Positions 40,734-53,049 of a DNA stretch of 64,000 bases are shown in pieces (within the stretch, counting starts at the first letter, position 1; the number at the start of each line of letters is the position of its first letter). Position numbers and translations under genes: made by a program. Source of the stretch: Setomelanomma holmii (taxonomy: Eukaryota > Ascomycota > Dothideomycetes > Pleosporales > Phaeosphaeriaceae); NCBI GenBank assembly GCA_010015745.1, contig ML978157.1, forward strand, positions 817,146 through 881,145, written 5' to 3'. The notes beneath the pieces are model-generated. The model worked only from the letters and a program-made list of their open reading frames with translations, had not been told where the DNA came from and searched no databases.

Positions 40734-42740
40734 TCAAGCCTGCAGCCCTTTCCTCTCCGGGTGTGCGCTGAGTCGGTTGTTCTTGAGCAGTGCAACCCAC
40801 AAGAAGCACGGCACAAGCGCGCATGTTCCCACAACCACCATGACCTTTTGCGCATCGCCATACGCGCGCACAATCGCCTGCCGCTCAGGCGTGCCCCAGG
40901 CATATGAGAGTTGAACCGGCAGACTTGCGTAAATCCTGGCCGCTTCGCTCTTCTTGTCGGCAGGAAGATACTCAGCAAGCTTGTTGGGCACAATATGTGT
41001 CCACAGTGAACCGGAGATAGCTTGTCCCACGGCTCCGCCGACCTGGGTGACAAGGTACATCACTGCCAACGCGGTTGGGAGGTTCTCATGTGGCACTGCG
41101 CTCATGATTGCGATCTGCTCAACTTGCACCATGACCGCGCCACACATGGCCCAGAATACTTCGACCATGACCAACAGTCCAATGTGCGTATTGGGCTTTC
41201 GGAAGTGGATCAGCAAGCCAGTCATGAGTAGTTGAATCGGCATGGCGATGACGGCGCTCCATTTATAGCTGTCGAGTTTGATGTATACGAGAGCGATCAG
41301 GACAGCCCAGGTGCAGGAGACGATGTTGTAGATATTGGTGATGTATCCAGCTTTTGCGACCGAAAGGCTGAAGACAACCTGCAGGTAGGAGGTGTAATAC
41401 ATCTTGAAGCAGCTATGATCGGGATCAGTGAGGTGTGTCTAAGAGAAGCCATTTAAGCGGACTTACTAGAATGCAATCCATGTGTTACAACCAAGAAAGC
41501 ATGCCGCCACAACCGAGCGATCTTTCATGAGGAAGAATGGAAAGAATGGTTTTGGAGCCCATAATCTCTCCCACAGTATGACTGTAACGAGGAGGAGAAA
41601 GCCAAACACGATCATAAAGATCATGCGCGGAGACGCCCAGCCGTCCTTCTGGTAAGCTGAGAGGCCGAAGGGGAGCAGCAGCAGAGAAAAGCCGCAGCAG
41701 AGGAGCAAAAGCCCAACGACTAGCACCGCAGTCAGCCAGCATGCACACAATAAGCTGGCGATATTTGCACTCACTGTCCATTTCGATAACCCCATGCACG
41801 AGAGTTTGCATGAAGGTCCTACCGCTCTTGACCTTTTCCTTAGGTACGACACCCATTCGCTTCGCCTTGCGACTGAGCAGAAAGAAGATGGCGCAGAATG
41901 GGATGCACACAAAAGGCGTGATAATCGCGAAAGCACCATAGCCCCAGTGCCAAGTGCTGCTGTCCAGGAAGCGCTGGCCCAACTCTGGTCCTGCAAACGT
42001 GTTGCAGATATAGGGAGTCTCCATGATGGCAAGGTAGACGAGGCGGTGTACGAACTGTGCAGTGTCTTGAACGAATATTTCCAGAACGAAAGCCATCCCG
42101 TTCATGCCGGTCCAGTAGAACACCTGACTGACGAGATAGGTTTCTACGTTTTGACACAATGCCATGAGTGTGAGCGCTGCATCTTTGGTCAGTATTGAAT
42201 GAAGGATCCTCTTTGCTCGAGTTCTGAAATAGTCACTCACACAGCACTACCAAAGTCATGCAGACCATAAAGACATGTGGCCGACCCCAGACGTCCATGA
42301 GCCTGGCCAACGGTAGCCTGGACACACCGCCCACCACATTAGCCACCAAGCTGGTGATAGCCGTCAGGCCGTGCTTTCCAAATGAGCTGGTTGCGTATGG
42401 CACCCAGGAGTAGTTGGCCTGCTGCTGCAGTGAGTTGGTGAGCGAAACGACGAGCATCCTGACGAATAGGTATCAGCCATTGGTCTCAAGTGGTCGGCGC
42501 AGAGGCTTTCACTCACAGAGCATAAGCAGCAATGAGCCACTTCTTCGTCCAGACTTGAAGGATGGCTTGCATCTGTATCACGCCGGCTGGCTGATTGGTA
42601 TCGATAGCCTCGTTCTCGGCTGAGCTCTGTGGCGTAGTCGATTTCAGGGTGAGCTTGACGTCGCTGTCGCTGTCCTTGAAGCCATGATATGCGATGCCAG
42701 TAGAGGAGGCCCTCGTCATGTCATCGATGTTTGAGGTCAT
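40734..42740 (-). CDS. MFS transporter, siderophore-iron (SIT/ARN) type
   Basis: Plasma-membrane or vesicle transporter of about 14 transmembrane helices, 591 aa. Exons 42740-42517, 42458-42241, 42176-41775, 41719-41467, 41412-40734. Helix 1 starts KKWLIAAYALMLVVSLTNSL after a soluble 60-residue N-terminus. The loop motif PLARLMDVWGRPHVF and the segment HWGYGAFAIITPFVCIPF are typical of fungal siderophore transporters such as MirB/Sit1. The central loop reads VIEMDIVGLLLLCCGF across an intron. The C-terminal long loop and helix end near ALVPCFLWVALLKNNRL. Ligand unassigned; no siderophore synthetase is in the window. Confidence 0.9.
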
Positions 42741-43448
42741 CTTGCAGCTTGGTCGCTATGCCCTATAACAGGCCTAGGTATGGACGCGCCTTGACGTGAA
42801 CGTGCTGATCTGGTGTTGCCGAAGCAATTCTTTCGCTCAATGTAAGGTGTGAGAATGAGTGATGAGACACCCGCTGAAGTAGCAGCTTCAGTACTGATGA
42901 TGTAAAGAAGCAGCCCGACCTGAAGTGACGAGATGTGAAGTGCAGCGTCTCTTCCTGTAAATAAACGGCCAGCCAATGCTGCGATGGCAGGCACGAACCA
43001 GTCAGAGCGGGGATGGTGATCACGGCAGTCGTACCTTCCTTGATATGGTGCGTGCCGGTGCCGGTGGCGACGGGTGTTTGCTTCAATTGTGTTGTCACAC
43101 GTTGCGCGACTCGGTCTCGACTCCATGTCCAAGTCCCATGACACTTGTTGAATGATGATGATTGACCAATATGCACTCTGTTGGAAGTCTTGCAAACGCA
43201 GCAATCGGCGATATCGGTTGGGCTGGCAGATTGGGTTTCCACGGCGAATCGGTGAAGAGGCCCGGCTCATAGTCAACGATGTTGAATTCTAGTAACACAC
43301 TACAGTCTACAAGAGCTTTTGCCGTTGAGCTTATCAAACGCATGTACGAAGAGGTCATCAATCATACCACCTATCCCAAAGCCCACGCCCTAGCCCTCTC
43401 CATCGCCACGAACGCCAGATAGGCGCCTAGCTAAACCGCACTTTCATA
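42741..43448. other. intergenic, upstream of MFS transporter and downstream of MetRS
   Basis: About 700 bases with no supported gene on either strand. It should contain the transporter promoter; I did not find a clear HGATAR cluster by eye, so iron-regulation by GATA factors is not shown. Confidence 0.4.
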
Positions 43449-45405
43449 CTACGACGTTTGCAAGCTGACCTGCTCAACACCCCGCGATACTTCCTCTTCC
43501 GCAGTCTTCGCCGCAGGACCATCCTGGCCTTTCTCCGCGGCCTCCACGCCCTGGCCAGCGCCTGCAGCCTTCTTTGCTTTCTTCCTCTCTTTTTCTGCCT
43601 TCTTGGCGGCTGCTTTCCTTGCCTTCTCTTCTTTGGCTTTCCGCGCCTCCTCGCCACCGAATTGTTCGCGCCATTCCTGCTCCTTCTCCACTTTGATCTG
43701 GGAGAAGAGGTAGGCAGCGGTCCCGATTTTGTGACCGACGGGTAATGAGCGGGCTTCCCAGTCATCGGGGATGATGAGGAATTCGGCGTTGAGTTGGGAG
43801 AGGATCGAGGTGGTGGTATCGGGCCTGTTCGTTCTGTCAGCAGTAGACTCGTAGAAGAATGAAGGTGTCTTACATATATGGTTGTATCAAACTCGCAAGG
43901 AGATGAATGTGACTTAATGCCATTCCCACAACTGCCGCACATCTCTCCGGCTGTTCAGTCGCCAGCTTGTTGTCCAGTCGGTTGTCTTGAAGTAACTGAT
44001 TACCCTGACTCGAAACATGAAGTGCCGTGCTGAGCGCAGCACGAATTTTGACATCCTCGAGCTCCTCGATATACCGCTTCAACAACTCGTTGACCTTCTT
44101 CTTGTGCTCGACAAAGTAGTCGTCTTCGAACTTGGTGTAGTCCGGCACCACCGAGTCGTAGACCTTCGAATTGACGAACTTGATGACGCGGTTGACAAAG
44201 TTGCCCAAGTTCTTGAGAAGCTCGTTGTTGTTCGCCGCAATGAACCCGTCCCACTCAAACTCTGTATCACCAGTCTCGGGACGGTGCGAAAGCAGATAGT
44301 AGCGCCACACGTCGGAGGGGATACCCGTTTCCTTTGCGTTGTTGCCAAAGACGCCGATGCCTCTGGATTTTGAGAACTTGCCCTTTTCGTAGTTCAGGTA
44401 TTCCGTTGTTGAGATGGTGTTGAGCATGGTCCACTTGTCCTTTGTGCCGATTTGCGAGCACGGGAAGACGACCGTGTGGAACGGCACATTGTCCTTGCCC
44501 ATGAACTGATACAGCTTGACGTGCTCCGGATTGTGCCACCACTTCTGCCACTCGTCGGTATAATTTGCTGTAATGGAGACATAACCGATGCAGGCGTCGA
44601 ACCAAACGTACATGACCTTGTCCTCGTAGCCCTCGAGAGGAACAGCAGTTCCCCACTTCAGATCACGCGTGATTCCTCGTGGACGTAGGCCCTCCTTCAA
44701 CCATGATGACGTGATCTGAACACCGTTCGAGCTCCAGTTGCCCTCCTTGCTCGCCTTCTTGAACCACTCCTCCTCGGCAGGTTGCAGCTTGTCCAGACAC
44801 AGGTAGACATGCTTTGTTTCTCGTGGTACTGGCGTCGCTCCGTCGAGCTTGCATCGCGGGTTCTTCAGCTCCAGTGGGTCCAGTAAATGCCCACACTTGT
44901 CGCATTGATCTCCTCGGGCATCGTCGTAGCCACATAGTGGGCATGTGCCTTCTACAAAGCGGTCCGCCAGGAAGCTCTTATGTGTCTCGCAGTATGGTTG
45001 TGTTGTGGTCTGCTCCTCTAGGAAGCCATTCTTGTATAGCTTTTTGAAAATATCCTGGGCGATATCCGTTTGTTGTTGTGTCGGTGTCCTGCCAAAGTGG
45101 TCGAAGCTGATGTTGAACCAATCGTACACTCCCTTGTGCAGTGCATAGTACTTGTCGCAGAGCTGCTGTGGTGTGACCTTCTCCTCGATCGCCTTTGTCT
45201 CGGTCGCGGTGCCGTACTCGTCGGTTCCGCAGACGTAGAGTGTGTTGTAACCTCGCGCTCGCGCAAAGCGGGCGAAGACGTCGGCCGACAGGACACTGCC
45301 AATAATGTTGCCTAGATGTGGGACGTTGTTGACATAGGGCAGTGCGCTGGTAATGAGCACATTGCGCTCGCCCTCGACGGGCAGTATCTTTTTCGAGCCG
45401 GTCAT
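43449..45405 (-). CDS. MES1: cytosolic methionyl-tRNA synthetase
   Basis: Charges tRNA-Met. Exons 45405-43874 and 43824-43449 encode 635 aa. The class I HIGH-type motif is LPYVNNVPHLGNIIG near residue 30 and the KMSKS-type motif is GKFSKSRGIGVFG. The zinc knuckle reads CPLCGYDDARGDQCDKCG, and the anticodon-binding domain follows (ANNNELLKNLGNFVNR). The splice after LIQPYM brings in TTTSILSQLNAEFLI and a Lys/Ala-rich helical tail ending VSLQTS. No mitochondrial presequence. Divergent from LTO1. Confidence 0.96.
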
Positions 45406-45911
45406 GAAGTTTGCTGTGCGTGTGAGCTTTGGGAGTCACGCTTTGAATAGTCAATTCCGCGCTAGGCTTGGGGCATACCTGTGAGTATCTGGAACTTTGT
45501 GATGGTGTGTGTAGTCTCCGCACTAGGTCTTCACGTGGTCACAATTGCGTTATATAGAGCTTCGATGTTGTTTGGTACACAAGTGACTCAAGCTCCGAAT
45601 ACTCACACAACGGAGCATCGCTGCCCCTCCAATTGCGACTGCCCCACCAACAGCCACTGCCTGCGCCACAGCTGGACCCTGCATCCGTTGTGTTCACAAG
45701 CAATTCAAGACCATCAAGGACTTGCAAAGCAGGCCGCAAAAAGAGTTGGGAAACGAGAATGACGTAATCCGAGATCGAGGCTACCAACTTGACCGGTAAA
45801 GCATATTGCACAACTGTTCATTGAGTCATCTATCATCGCTACCCTCAGAATTTCCCGACTTACACCTCACAAAAAGTCCATATCCCAAACCCTCTTATCA
45901 CACAGCCATAT
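45406..45911. promoter_or_regulatory. bidirectional promoter MES1 / LTO1
   Basis: 506 bases between divergent starts of two translation-linked genes, with CT/CA-rich leader sequence before ATG 45912. No gene seen. Confidence 0.45.
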
Positions 45912-46559
45912 ATGGCTTCAACACAATCCAAGATGGCCATGACACGAGAAGAGGACCCCTTCGACTCCCTTCTCACCCTCGAAGACACCCTCTACACCAC
46001 CGCCTACACCTCTGGCGTCACCGACGGCGCACGTGCCGGACGCATTGAGGGCCGCATCTTCGGTCTCGAAAGAGGCTTCGAGAAGTTCGCTGCGTTGGGA
46101 GAGTTGCATGGGCGCAGTGTGGTGTGGGGTGCACGTGCTCTCCACTCGAAAGTCCCAGACGCGCATGTCGCGAACGCTGTGGTTGTGAAAGAAAAGGAAG
46201 AAAAGACAGAGGCGACAGAAAAGGAAAGAGTGAAAAAGGAGTTGCCAGCGCCGCCAGAGAATCCGAGATTGCTGAATAACATCACACTCCTGCACCCCCT
46301 CACCGATCCTGACACGTTCTCGACCGAGAACACAGAAGAAGCAGTTGCAGACTTTGACGATCGGTTCAAGCGTGCGGGCGCAAAGGCGAAAGTGATTGAG
46401 CGTATTGTAGGCGAAGGCGAGACATCATCGAGCGCAAAGTCGCTAGATGGGTCACCAGCACGAGGTAAGACGAGGAATGTGAAGCTCGAAGGCGCGAAGA
46501 AAAAGGGCAAGGGAGACGATAATATGGAGGACTTTGCTGGGTCGAGATTGCTGCGATGA
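45912..46559 (+). CDS. LTO1: LTO1/ORAOV1-like protein (Yae1-Lto1 complex)
   Basis: Single-exon protein of 215 aa. The N-terminus carries the deca-GX3 repeat of the Yae1/Lto1 family: YTSGVTDGARAGRIEGRIFG followed by LERGFEKFAALGELHG. In yeast Yae1-Lto1 is an adaptor for inserting the Fe-S cluster into Rli1/ABCE1, needed for ribosome recycling and biogenesis. The middle is Lys/Glu-rich. The C-terminal half is longer than in yeast Lto1 and ends GSRLLR; a C-terminal Trp, present in many Lto1 proteins for CIA targeting, is not seen here. Head-to-head with MES1. Confidence 0.87.
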   Translation: MASTQSKMAMTREEDPFDSLLTLEDTLYTTAYTSGVTDGARAGRIEGRIFGLERGFEKFAALGELHGRSVVWGARALHSKVPDAHVANAVVVKEKEEKTEATEKERVKKELPAPPENPRLLNNITLLHPLTDPDTFSTENTEEAVADFDDRFKRAGAKAKVIERIVGEGETSSSAKSLDGSPARGKTRNVKLEGAKKKGKGDDNMEDFAGSRLLR

Positions 46560-47160
46560 AGGACCACGGAGATTCGCCGAGGAGAAATGATTTCCGGAGT
46601 GACCAAGGACTTACCTCGTATCTTGGAGTTGGACACGGTCGAACACCCACAAAAGAAGCGCAGGATGCTTGTGCCTTCCTCATCCAACAGATCAGCCATC
46701 GCATCGTACGATTGGTGAAAAGTGGCCCGATAAAACTTGCGCACGAGGAAGGAGCAGGGAAATCTGAAGAAACGGGGGGAGTGGTTGTGAATGAGCATTA
46801 CTTTCCGACACTATCCTAAAAAGACTTTGAGCTGGGCACAAGCCAGTCGACCCAGGCAGCAAGCCTTACACCGCGCTCAAACATACGAGAAAAGAAAGTA
46901 CTCATCGGAACTAAAGTAATAGTGGATCAAATGTCAGTGTGTAGAAAGTAGTATCCCACACCCGTCTGATTTTGGTGCTAAGACATGCACTGGTATCAAG
47001 CTTCGCCTCTCTCCTGCTCCTTCCGTCCCGCATGCGCTATTCGCCCGTCAAGACACGCTCAGTGAACGTTAACGTCCATGATGGGCATAGCTCTCTCCAT
47101 GCGAGGCGGGCCTGGCAATGTCAGCCCTACACTCGCAACACGATCATGCTTCGGGAGTTC
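46560..47160. other. intergenic, convergent 3' ends of LTO1 and CDC10
   Basis: 600 bases without a supported gene; short frames only. Confidence 0.45.
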
Positions 47161-48343
47161 CTAATACCCGTTCATGGTCATGCGCTGGCTGTTCCTGCTA
47201 AGTTCACGATCGGCAGATGGCGAGATCGGGCGGGACGAGTGACCGCCAACGGCTGAGCTCTCCTTGAGCGCAAGCAATTGTTTGGCACGGAATGATTCGT
47301 AGTGGATCTGGGCGGTGGTCTCGATGAGGTCTTGCAGGTGGGTGCGAGTAAGGAAGTTGCGGAGATAGACGAACTCGCAGTGGCTCTCGTCCTCGACTGT
47401 AAAGTGTCAGTATATCAAGCTGTTGTGCGCGATGCTGTAATCGTACCATTGATGATGCCCCACTTGTTCTGGCGGCCGCGAACGTTCCTACCATTAACAA
47501 CGACGGTGCGCTCTGATCCGACGACTGCGAAGGGCAAAAGTTCCTACGATACGTTAACAATTGAGTCGACCGTTATGCAAGAATGCAGAATATACCCTAA
47601 TGTGCGTCTTGAGAGTCGCCTCCTCCGGGTCGTCCTCATCATTGTCGTACGGGTACATGCGGAGGTTGTGGAACTGGAACTCCTCCTTTATTCGCTCCTT
47701 GAAGACAGCGCGCTCCTCGAGAGTCAAGCTGTCGCTCTTCGCGATGACAGGAACGACGTTGACAAATTCGCTCAACTTCTTGAGGACAACAATGTCAATG
47801 GGCTTGAGGGCGTGGCCGGAGGGCTGGATGAAGAACAAGCAGCAGTGGATGCGAGTGTCTTGCAGATATCGCTCACGTTGGGCGGTGAGCTCCTTGCGCA
47901 GGTAGGCGCTGTGCTGGTCCTTGATGTACTTGACGATGGGGTCCCAGCAGCGCTCGTTGTTGATCAAGTCGCCGTAGCCGGGTGTGTCGACGATGTTCAG
48001 GCGCAGACGCACGCCGTTCTCCTCGATGATGTGCGAGACGGGGTGGATGGTGGTAGTGCTGCGTGGCTCCTCGTCGGGCTGGAAGCGACCCTTGCTGTCC
48101 ATCAGGTGCGACGCGAAGATGGTGTTGATGAGTGTTGACTTGCCGAGACCAGTCTGGCCTGCAATTGAGATATTCAAGATTAGCAATGAAGCTGCACGCA
48201 ATTGAGCAGGGCCACTCACCAACGCAGATGACATTGAACTGGAAGCCCCGCTTGACGCTCTTCTTCTCGATCTGCTTGGTGATGCTGTCGAAGCCGACAT
48301 AGCTGTCCGGGAAGATAGACTGTGTTTGATAGGTGGCAGCCAT
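47161..48343 (-). CDS. CDC10: septin, Cdc10/AspD group
   Basis: GTP-binding septin forming heteropolymeric filaments at septa and hyphal tips. Exons 48343-48220, 48158-47596, 47543-47447, 47396-47161; 339 aa. G1 P-loop GQTGLGKST at residues 42-50, G3 DTPGYGDLI, G4 AKSD. The septin-unique element is INVEDESHCEFVYLRNFLTR. The short N-terminus with SYVGFDSITKQIEKK and the lack of a C-terminal coiled coil place it with Cdc10. Ends NSQRMTMNGY. The long plus-strand frame through this locus is antisense shadow. Confidence 0.95.
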
Positions 48344-48639
48344 TGCGGGCGATGCGAGCCTCGTCGGCGGTGGATGTGAGAGGAGCTGCGGTGGAAGGGA
48401 GACGGCGAGGGAGCGCTAGCAGCGGTGGTTTGTTGTCGCGAGAAATTCAGGGACGTTGCGACTTTCTTGTGGAGTTGCAGCTGCGGGAAAGGGGGCAGCC
48501 ACGAAGCGGACGCGCTAGTGGAAGACTGGGCAAGGCGCGACCTGAGCTTCCGACCGGGGTCTGCTGGAATTTGTCCAAGACCACCGCACGCGAGCATCAC
48601 CACGGCGAGCCCGCCTACAATTGCATCCATACCAGCACC

Positions 48640-49225
48640 ATGGCGCTTTCCCGCCAAATGCCGCCGCTCTGGCAGACCCTGCTGCCTGCACTCAATGGCC
48701 CAGTCCGGCCAGTCCTGCACCTGCCATTTCTACAACGCCTGTCACAGCCGTTCCGCACATTACCAACCCCGTTCGCCGCATTCGCGATACCATCACTCTC
48801 GATACCATCGTTCCCCTCGCTGTCTGAAATATGGGATGGGCTACTCAAGGCGGTACCCAAGAAGAAGACGTCATATCGCAAGAAGCGGCAACGGTTCATG
48901 GCGGGCAAAGGTCTGAAGGACATCACATCGCTGAACAGATGCTCGGCGTGCGGCAGGGTGAAGCGTGCGCACATATTATGTCCATACTGTGTGGATGGTA
49001 TGTCCTTTTGTAGTCCTTGTAGAAGCCCTGCTAATCAATTCTATAGCGATCAAAAGAGTAATCTTTGGACAGAAGGAATGGTCAGAACGTCCATTCACAA
49101 AGAAACAAGCAAAGCAGATGGCGCGAGAGGAACGGGAAGACAAGCGAAGACAGCGCACCGTGGAGTCCGACCCACGGAAAGAGAAGGAGGAGCAAATACT
49201 CAAGCATACTGGATGGAAGTCATGA
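48640..49225 (+). CDS. MRPL32: mitochondrial ribosomal protein bL32m
   Basis: Large-subunit mitoribosomal protein, 178 aa. Exons 48640-48997 and 49047-49225. Start ATG 48640 sits in CACCATGG context. A mitochondrial presequence-like N-terminus (no acidic residues for over 50 aa, many Arg/Leu/Pro) precedes KAVPKKKTSYRKKRQRF, near where the m-AAA protease cleaves yeast MrpL32. The zinc pair CSACGRVKRAHILCPYC is complete. The C-terminal is a basic/acidic helix ending ILKHTGWKS. Confidence 0.93.
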
Positions 49226-50150
49226 AGCACAAGGCGGCGTCAGAGCAGCTATTGTAGGAGTTAGGAAGGCGGAATATACGCTCGATTGTATCGCCACATT
49301 GGATGAGGACTGCTCATGAAAGAATAGATTTCGGATGTATGTTCATTTGTATATACGCTCAGAGAAGCAAGGTTGATACCACTGTACGAACACGAAAGGA
49401 GATCGAAGCTAGAGAAGCGCAGGATTCACTGATCACCACGCCATTGATCGTGTTCTACCTCATGACATGTCTAGTCGTACTGCTGTTCGGGACACCGCCT
49501 CTCGCCTCTCGCTCAGCGCTGGCCAATTTGATGGACTTAATTCGATGCTGAGGTGTTTTTGCTGCCGGATTTGACTAGCGTGGTCAATTCTTCTTCTCAT
49601 GCCCAGATGCAAGGACTCTGGAGACAAGGCCGAGTCTGAAGACTCGAAAGGCAAGTGAGGCGTACATGATGGTAATCGCGGAGTACAGGAGTGGCTTGTA
49701 GTATCTCATTGCCGCGGGTAATGACTGAACTTGGAATGGGTTCCGGTTGAAGGACGCGTCAGGCGTGGGTGGAGAGACGAGAGGATTGAGGCTACCCCGC
49801 GAGCGATGTTATGCATGACAAGGTGAATTCATGATGTTGTGTGGTTCCAAGATTCGTGGAATGGTGAAACCAGGAACAATTGCGTTGCCATACGCGAGAA
49901 CCAGGTTCATCCTTCAAGAAATACTATTTCGAGGTTATGGTGATTGCTGAACATGCATGCAACTTGGTGTGGCTAGTGACGTAGCGCCACATCCGGCCGC
50001 GTGGGTCGAAACAAACGTTCCCGCGTCCCATCGGGACACGAAGTGCCAAGTCAAGACTTCCACGAATGCTCCCTTGCTACCTCACTCCTCGCTGCTCCTC
50101 CATGGACAGAAGGACTATATGATTGCGTTGCAAGTCACGAGACCTTCAGA
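49226..50150. other. intergenic, no gene recognised
   Basis: About 920 bases with short frames only. A hydrophobic plus frame at 49303-49551 (LIVFYLMTCLVVLLFG) lacks an ATG near its hydrophobic core and has no recognised homology. Confidence 0.4.
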
Positions 50151-52245
50151 ATGTCTACACAAGTAACAGCAGATCCTGTGAATCAGAGCGGTAGGTGAGC
50201 TTGCAGTCCTCGGTGTACACTTGGCCGCGCGGAATCTCGGAGGTGATCTCGAGAGGGAAAATGGCCGAATAGGCTGACATGGCAGACAGGGTCAATATCC
50301 AAGTCGAAGAAGAAGAAGAACAAGAAGAAAGCTGCAGCAAATAAGGCAGAAGAGGTGGAGAAGGTGAATGGCAACCATGCGAAGCCTGAAGTTGAGGAGC
50401 AGGACGACGAGGCCGAGGACGAGGACGAACAAGCGGTACGAGCCGCCTCATGATTGCTCCAGCCCCCTTTGGAACTGACAGAGTCGCACGTAGCAGCCCG
50501 CCGCGCAGTCCACCGACCCAGACGCAGACGATGTAGACGACGAAGAACGGCCTTTGTCGCCTACCATAGCACAAGCAAACGGGAACCAACACCACAGCAT
50601 ATCCTCAGCAGTAGCACTTGGACTCGCAAGATCGCGGTCACAGCAAGGACTGTCGCCATCATCCACACCACCACCGCCCTCAGACTCAAATGCACGTTTC
50701 GATGCGGTTGCGAAGGAGCGAGACGCATTGCGGCAGGAGGTCACGGACTTGCGGAAGAGGCTGGAAGGCATGCAAGCCAAAGCTGAAAGTCGGCCTGCCG
50801 AGGACAACGATCCGAGACATGAGGCTGAACTGCAAAGCCTACGAGAAGAGCTGGAGGAAGCCAACGAAGGCAAGGAGCATTGGGAAACACAGTACAAGAA
50901 CTTGCTTGGCAGGGTCAACACTATCAAGACCAGTCTAGGCAATCGACTTGAGGCTGATAAGGTATGTCATCTATGTGGGTCTGATTTGAAGTTGCAATTT
51001 GGAGTTAAAAATAGCTAATGTGTATTAGGCACGCATCGAGGAGTTCCATACCCAAGTGTCAGACCTAGAAGGGCAAGTGCGTGAGCTACGGGAAAACAAC
51101 GCTGCGTTAAAAGAAGAGCTCGCGAAGTTACGGCAGGACAATGAAGCACAAGAAGCTGAGGTCAACAGTCTCCGGAGCCGATCAACATTATCACAACAAA
51201 ACTGGATCAAGGAGCGAGATGAGCTTATCTCGCGAGAAGCCTATGCGCGAGAAGAGTTCGAGAACGCGAAGCAAGCCATGCAGGATTGGGAAGTGCTCGC
51301 GATGAACGAACGGTCGTTACGTGAAAATCTGGCTGAGAAGGATGCTGAGCTGCGAGAACAGCTGGAAACCTTAAGAGATGAGTATGAGAAAGCTGTAAGG
51401 GACAGGGACACCAACAGTCAAAGTGTCGACGGCCTTCAGAAAGCATTGCAAGAAGTGCAGACTTGTAAGTTCTGTTCTTATACCATTGTTGGACCATATT
51501 GACGAGGCTACAGTACGGAGACAAGAGCTCAAGAAGTCTGTCGAGACATACGAATCACAACTCAACGATTTGCGGAAGCAAGTTCAATCCGCGGAGGAAG
51601 CTTCCAAGGCGGCCAAAGCCACCCTCGAGTCGACGCAAAAGGAGCTGGAGCGAGCTTTGCCATTTGAGAAGGAGGTCAAGGAAAAGAACTTGCTGATTGG
51701 CAAGCTAAGGCACGAAGCTGTCACCCTCAATGAACATCTCACCAAAGCGCTGCGAATCCTGAAGAAAGGGCGGCCTGAGGACAACGTCGACAAGCAGATC
51801 ATCACAAACTACTTCCTTCACTTCCTAGGCTTGGACAGAAGTGATCCGAAGAAGTTCGAGGCGCTTCAGCTCATCTCTGCGCTGTTGGGCTGGACTGATG
51901 GTAAGGCGCACCTTGCATACGTCCGTCAATAAAGCGAGTACTAACTTAGCTGCAGAGCAACGAGAACAAGCTGGTCTTGCACGCCCAGGTGCTGCATCGA
52001 ATGCGTCGAATCTGCGCGTACCAATCTCACCCTTCAGACGCACACCTTCAACACCGTCGCTCAACTCGATCTCTGACCCCATGCTCATGGCCAGTAGCTC
52101 AAGTAACAAGGAGTCTTTGGCTGAGCTATGGCAAGATTTCTTGGAGCGAGAAGCTGCTGAGGGTAAAGGTGGTTCGCGTAGAGGTAGCGCGGCGAGCCCG
52201 CCACCAAAAAGCGAGAAGAGTGGGAGCGGACTAGGCATTCAGTAG
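50151..52245 (+). CDS. RUD3: golgin with GRAB domain, RUD3-like
   Basis: cis-Golgi coiled-coil tether. Exons 50151-50190, 50290-50435, 50494-50961, 51029-51464, 51514-51900, 51956-52245; 588 aa. A 13-codon first exon gives MSTQVTADPVNQS, then a poly-Lys stretch, an acidic segment and a Ser/Pro linker. Long heptad coiled coil spans about residues 120-410 (RDALRQEVTDLRKRLEG onward). The GRAB (Arf1-binding) domain is KNLLIGKLRHEAVTLNEHLT through NYFLHFLGLDRSDPKKFEAL, followed by GWTDEQREQAGL. The start exon is the least certain part; all other joins are in frame. Confidence 0.9.
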
Positions 52246-53049
52246 CAGATCAACGCATAGTAGAGATAGAGCTTGGGCGATCATTGTACCATACTGACAT
52301 TTCTTGCGAAGGCATTTCATCTTCACGAGTGCGGGAAACGAGGGAGCAGCGTGTAATAGCATATCGAATTTACAGCGGGTCGATCATATAACTGCTGGCC
52401 GAGGCATAATGCAGCACTGCGATTATCTCAGCCACAACGTCGAGTCAAAGATGGTCCGCCTCTGCGCCTGGCCATCTTATGTGTGAAAAGCTCATGAAAC
52501 ACGTTCATTGCTAACCTCAACCAGCCATAGTCGTGTGGATCACGCGCCAGCCCTGTGATGTTGTTATGAAACAACCACTGCGCCAAGCCTCCCGATATAT
52601 GGTTCGCGAGTCAATTCCTCCGATGCTATTCTCCTTGCGAACCAACATCTCCTAACAAAGTGGGCTGCCAAGTAAGGGACCTGCGGGCAAATCCACGGCT
52701 AACGGCACTTGAGATGATCTGATTGGTACTGCGGTCAAGAGAGGGTGTTCGTTGTCGGCGTGGGCGCGTGACACGGTAGATTGCCTTGATGCAGTTGTAA
52801 ATAGTTCCGTGATGAGGGACTGGGATCGGTAAAGGAAGGATGCGTGAGAATTGTTCCGCCAACCTAGACCCGGTCTGGTGCCGGCGTGGTGGAGGATCTG
52901 AGTATCGTCAGTTATGTTGGTATAAGTTGCTCTGCTTGCTGCTCATCGTACAGTCGTCAATCTTTCAGTCACTCTTTCAGTCTTTCGTTTAGCATCTACT
53001 ATTCGTTTGAGCAAATTGACTTTGCATAAATTCTTTTCTCTTCCAAAAG
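52246..53049. promoter_or_regulatory. pectin lyase upstream region
   Basis: 800 bases with no gene. A GTATAAG element is at about 52918-52925, followed by a CT-rich leader with repeated TCTTTCAGTC-like units (about 52956-52986) and an A-rich start context at 53050. Confidence 0.45.

Noticed and set aside
1661..42740. Secondary-metabolite gene cluster (acyl-CoA synthetase, Zn2Cys6 factor, MFS transporter)
   Set aside because: The genes are many kb apart with unrelated genes between, and no PKS, NRPS or terpene synthase is present.
46556..46819. Plus frame after LTO1
   Set aside because: No domain, lies in the 3' flank, and composition is not coding-like.
47302..48138. 278-codon plus frame through the septin locus
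   Set aside because: It is antisense to a complete septin gene with four consistent exons.
50155..50595. Minus-strand 146-codon frame opposite RUD3 exons 2-3
   Set aside because: RUD3 exons are in frame and have domain support; the minus frame is low-complexity Ser/Arg.
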